NCBI GenBank assembly: GCA_964628455.1
Contig: CAZVPD010000149.1
Location: 1 to 8,912, forward strand
Origin: JAQVWU01 sp964628455
GTDB lineage: Bacteria; Bacillota; Clostridia; Oscillospirales; CAG-272
DNA: 8,912 nucleotides
Direction: 5' to 3'
Made by a program: the position numbers and the translations under genes. The number at the start of each line of letters is the position of its first letter. Position 1 is the first letter of the stretch. This document shows positions 7,287 through 8,912 of the stretch, piece by piece. The notes under the pieces were generated by a model that was not told where the DNA came from, did not search any database, and worked only from the letters and a program-made list of their open reading frames with translations.

Positions 7287-7316
7287 ATGACCAAGCTAGT
7301 TTCCGTGAATAGTCAT
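7287..7316 (-). other. RNA hairpin in candidate ncRNA (central)
   Basis: On the minus-strand RNA, AUGACUA (7316-7310) pairs with UGGUCAU (7293-7287) over 7 bp including one U-G pair, closing a 16-nt loop. Confidence 0.4.
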
Positions 7317-7358
7317 CATAAGCGATACCAAACATTTACATACATTTCTCTGCAGTAA

Positions 7359-7381
7359 CCCGTAAATCGGGAATTTACCGG
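7359..7381 (-). other. RNA hairpin in candidate ncRNA (central)
   Basis: CCCGTAAAT (7359-7367) and ATTTACCGG (7373-7381) pair over 9 positions with one mismatch, around a 5-nt loop. It is one of the strongest local stems in the transcript. Confidence 0.5.
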
Positions 7382-7481
7382 AACAGGGGTATGGTCTGCC
7401 TTAATAGGCGCTGGTTATTGTATGGTGCTATTACCCTTGAACGGCGGCACAGCCCGTTTTAAGTTCTATGTCGTTTTCGCT

Positions 7482-7586
7482 ATGGTTTATGCAATACTGT
7501 GAGACAGATATTTCCAATGGACTCGCCCCTTTCATAAAATAATCCCGAACAATAGTTTCCGCGCTATGAGTCTGCCGCTCAACCAT
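7482..7586 (-). other. Predicted closed 5' domain of candidate ncRNA
   Basis: The 5' end AUGGUU (7586-7581) pairs with AACCAU (7487-7482). Immediately inside, GAG (7580-7578) plus GCAGA (7575-7571) pair with UCUGU (7508-7504) and CUC (7503-7501). Within these lie AUAG/CUAU (7567-7564 / 7555-7552) and GGAUU/AGUCC (7545-7541 / 7523-7519). The nested arrangement resembles a multibranch RNA domain. It was found by eye, so chance pairing is possible. Confidence 0.4.
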
Positions 7587-7596
7587 TTCCAACTAT

Positions 7597-7660
7597 AGTA
7601 TATATCAAGATGTTAACTTTGTCAATAGTTTTCATAAAATATTTTTTATTTTTTTGATTT
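7597..7660 (-). promoter_or_regulatory. Strong promoter with A-tract UP-like element driving the candidate ncRNA
   Basis: On the minus strand, a perfect TTGACA (7625-7620), a 17-nt spacer and TATACT (7602-7597, five of six consensus bases) precede a GG at about +1 (7590-7589). Upstream, 7660-7626 is a run of A-tracts (AAAATCAAAAAAATAAAAAA and more), like the UP elements of stable-RNA promoters. The first ATG lies within about 4 nt of the start, leaving no room for a ribosome-binding site. Confidence 0.75.
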
Positions 7661-7661
7661 T

Positions 7662-7691
7662 CCGCGGAAAGCCTTCAGCCGGCTTCCGCGG
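7662..7691 (-). other. GC-rich hairpin spanning the SulP stop codon
   Basis: CCGCGGAAAGCC (7662-7673) pairs with GGCTTCCGCGG (7681-7691) over 11 bp with one bulged base, and the SulP stop codon lies in the loop. On the minus strand it is followed by A-rich, not U-rich, sequence, so it is not a classical intrinsic terminator. It may protect the 3' end of the mRNA or act as an atypical terminator that insulates the ncRNA promoter. Confidence 0.45.
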
Positions 7692-8912
7692 TTTGAAACG
7701 ACAGCCCGTCGTCCGGACGGATGCCGGTGAGAATAGCCCTGTCGACACTCGTGTAAAATCTGCTTTCATCCAGTATGTCATGAATCCCGGCTCTTACGAG
7801 CACCGATCTCACTTTATCGATCAAACCGCTGAACCGCACGGTCACGCCTCTTTTTTCAAGCGCTGCGATCCGGCCTATAAGGGAATGGGCTGCCGTGCTG
7901 TCGAGATTCGTGACGCCCCTGAAAGACAGGATCAGTTCATTTAGCTCTCCGAGTCTGTCCATCTCTCCGAGAAGGACCTCGCTGTTGGCAAAAAACAGGG
8001 CGCCGGTGACATATAGTATTTTGGTCCCGGCGTGCGTTTTTTCCGCATCCGCGTCCGGCAGCCTTTTTCTGAGTCTTTCCCCGTCGACTTCGGCTCCGGT
8101 AACATGAAGGTCGAGGCTGCTCAGAAGGAAAGCGAACACGCAGAGTATAACGCCAATGATGATCGCGACCGTCAGGTCGAAAACGACCGTAGCGGCAAGT
8201 GTTACGGAAAACTGCAGGATCGCGCCTTTGAATTTTCTTTTGAAGAAATACCGGATGGCACTCCATTCGTTCATTCTGAAGGCTGTCACGATCAGGACGC
8301 CGGCAAGCGCGGACAAAGGAAGGCGGGACATGACGGGACCGAGAAGGAACATGGAGAGGAGCAGCACCGCCGCGTGAAAAATACTTGTAAGGCGGGTTTG
8401 GGAGCCGGATTTGATCGCGACGCTGGTTCTTGCGATCGCAGCCGTAGCCGGAACTCCGCCGAAAAACGGAAGGATCATATTGCCGACCCCCTGAGCGATC
8501 AGTTCCCTGTCGGCGTTGAATTCCGAATTTTTCATTCTGGAAGCGCTGGCCCCGCATAAAAGGCTTTCGATCATACCGAGTGCCGCTATGGTCACCGCAG
8601 CCGACATATAATCCCCCAGACGGGAAAAATCGAAAGCGGTCAGCTCGAGTCTCCGGTCAAGAAGCAGCGTGCCGGGTATTTCACCGACCACGGCGATATC
8701 GAAATTCAGCAGCGCGGTGATGACCGCGGCGGCAGCGATCGCCACCAGGGAAGACGGAATTCTCGCGTTTAATTTTTTAGGCCAGATGATCATGATCAGG
8801 ACCACGGCCGCTCCGACCGACAGAGCCCGGAAGTCCGGCCGGAAACCGAGTTTTCCGTATGAAAGCAGTTTTTCGAGAACGTCGCTTCCCTCGGACCTCA
8901 CGCCGAAGAACT
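7675..8912 (-). CDS. SulP/SLC26-family anion transporter with C-terminal STAS domain (5' end beyond window)
   Basis: The C-terminal 411 or so residues of an integral inner-membrane transporter for sulfate or another anion; family members also move bicarbonate or C4-dicarboxylates. Counting from the codon at 8901, the core has hydrophobic segments near residues 27-42, 50-68, 100-118, 174-192, 195-210 and 227-262. The family signature region is clear: ALGMIESLL (107-115), ELIAQGVGNMILPFFGG (133-149) and PATAAIARTS (151-160). A cytoplasmic STAS domain follows at about 293-392, with ILYVTGALFFANSE, ILSFRGV and NLDSTAAH (Asp334-Ser335). The frame stays open to the window edge (Phe-Phe-Gly precede residue 1), so the GTG at 8901 is not a start and the first membrane segments are missing. 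No partner gene is visible. Closeness to the sulfatase unit raises a sulfate link, but the genes are 6 kb apart and not cotranscribed. Confidence 0.93.
   Translation of the reverse strand, partial: FFGVRSEGSDVLEKLLSYGKLGFRPDFRALSVGAAVVLIMIIWPKKLNARIPSSLVAIAAAAVITALLNFDIAVVGEIPGTLLLDRRLELTAFDFSRLGDYMSAAVTIAALGMIESLLCGASASRMKNSEFNADRELIAQGVGNMILPFFGGVPATAAIARTSVAIKSGSQTRLTSIFHAAVLLLSMFLLGPVMSRLPLSALAGVLIVTAFRMNEWSAIRYFFKRKFKGAILQFSVTLAATVVFDLTVAIIIGVILCVFAFLLSSLDLHVTGAEVDGERLRKRLPDADAEKTHAGTKILYVTGALFFANSEVLLGEMDRLGELNELILSFRGVTNLDSTAAHSLIGRIAALEKRGVTVRFSGLIDKVRSVLVRAGIHDILDESRFYTSVDRAILTGIRPDDGLSFQTAEAG

Larger units (their letters stand above)
7067..7590 (-). ncRNA. Candidate large structured non-coding RNA, about 524 nt, class unknown
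   Basis: This 629-nt gap (7046-7674) holds no gene-sized ORF in any frame and is visibly more AT-rich than its neighbours, yet it has a complete transcription unit on the minus strand. A near-consensus promoter with an A-tract upstream element predicts initiation at the GG near 7590, and a 10-bp, U7 terminator ends it at 7067. Hairpins visible by eye include 7132-7154, 7174-7192, 7287-7316 and 7359-7381. There is also a 5' domain closed by AUGGUU (7586-7581) with AACCAU (7487-7482). I see none of the hallmark motifs of RNase P RNA, tmRNA or the 3' domains of group II introns, and there is no tRNA. The length falls within the range of large ornate bacterial RNAs such as OLE or ROOL, but I cannot match the sequence to either. 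A 51-codon ORF at its 5' end lacks a ribosome-binding site. The coordinates are predictions from promoter and terminator. Confidence 0.6.

Noticed and set aside
7431..7586. A 51-codon minus-strand ORF starting with ATG near the predicted RNA start (begins MVERQTHSAE).
   Set aside because: It lies about 4 nt from the predicted transcription start with no ribosome-binding site, matches no family I know, and the rest of the 524-nt transcript is non-coding. It is more likely chance within a structured RNA. A leaderless small protein remains possible.
7046..7674. Degraded insertion sequence or integrase remnant as an explanation of the AT-rich gap.
   Set aside because: No transposase-like reading frame remnants, no terminal inverted repeats or target duplication were seen, while an ordered promoter-to-terminator unit is present.
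8899..8901. GTG at 8901 as the start of the SulP protein.
   Set aside because: The frame continues to the window edge, and the protein would begin in the middle of the membrane domain, so the gene is truncated by the window.

Overview
The window looks like chromosomal DNA from a plant-glycan-degrading member of the Bacillota, most likely a gut or rumen Clostridia. This is inferred from purine-rich Shine-Dalgarno sites, near-consensus sigma-A/70 promoters with 17-nt spacers, lipoprotein-type solute-binding proteins, and the mix of GH43, sulfatase, ceramidase-like and Gfo/Idh/MocA genes. I cannot name a genus. No tRNA, rRNA, CRISPR array, transposase or phage gene was seen.

Positions 1-1624 (minus strand) hold a two-gene unit: a cytoplasmic GH43 glycosidase with a CBM6-like C-terminal domain, then an S1-type sulfatase cut by the left edge. 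Positions 1625-1843 are a compact divergent control region with two back-to-back promoters, one for each direction.

Positions 1844-7045 (plus strand) hold a four-gene run. It encodes a short, signal-less neutral-ceramidase-like protein, a lipoprotein solute-binding protein with an EF-hand-like calcium loop, a second lipoprotein that overlaps it by 14 nt and looks like a divergent TIM-barrel glycosidase, and a Gfo/Idh/MocA NAD(P)-dependent sugar oxidoreductase. Together with the divergent GH43 and sulfatase, this suggests a locus for capture, desulfation, debranching and oxidation of a decorated sugar or glycoside. The substrate is not determined, and no ABC permease is present.

Positions 7046-7674 have no gene-sized ORF. 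They carry what looks like a complete minus-strand non-coding transcription unit of about 524 nt: an A-tract upstream element, a TTGACA-17-TATACT promoter, a GG start, several local hairpins and a long-range 5' domain, and a strong intrinsic terminator. This candidate large structured RNA is the most interesting object in the window.

Positions 7675-8912 (minus strand) hold the C-terminal part of a SulP/SLC26 anion transporter with a STAS domain. Its 5' end lies beyond the right edge.
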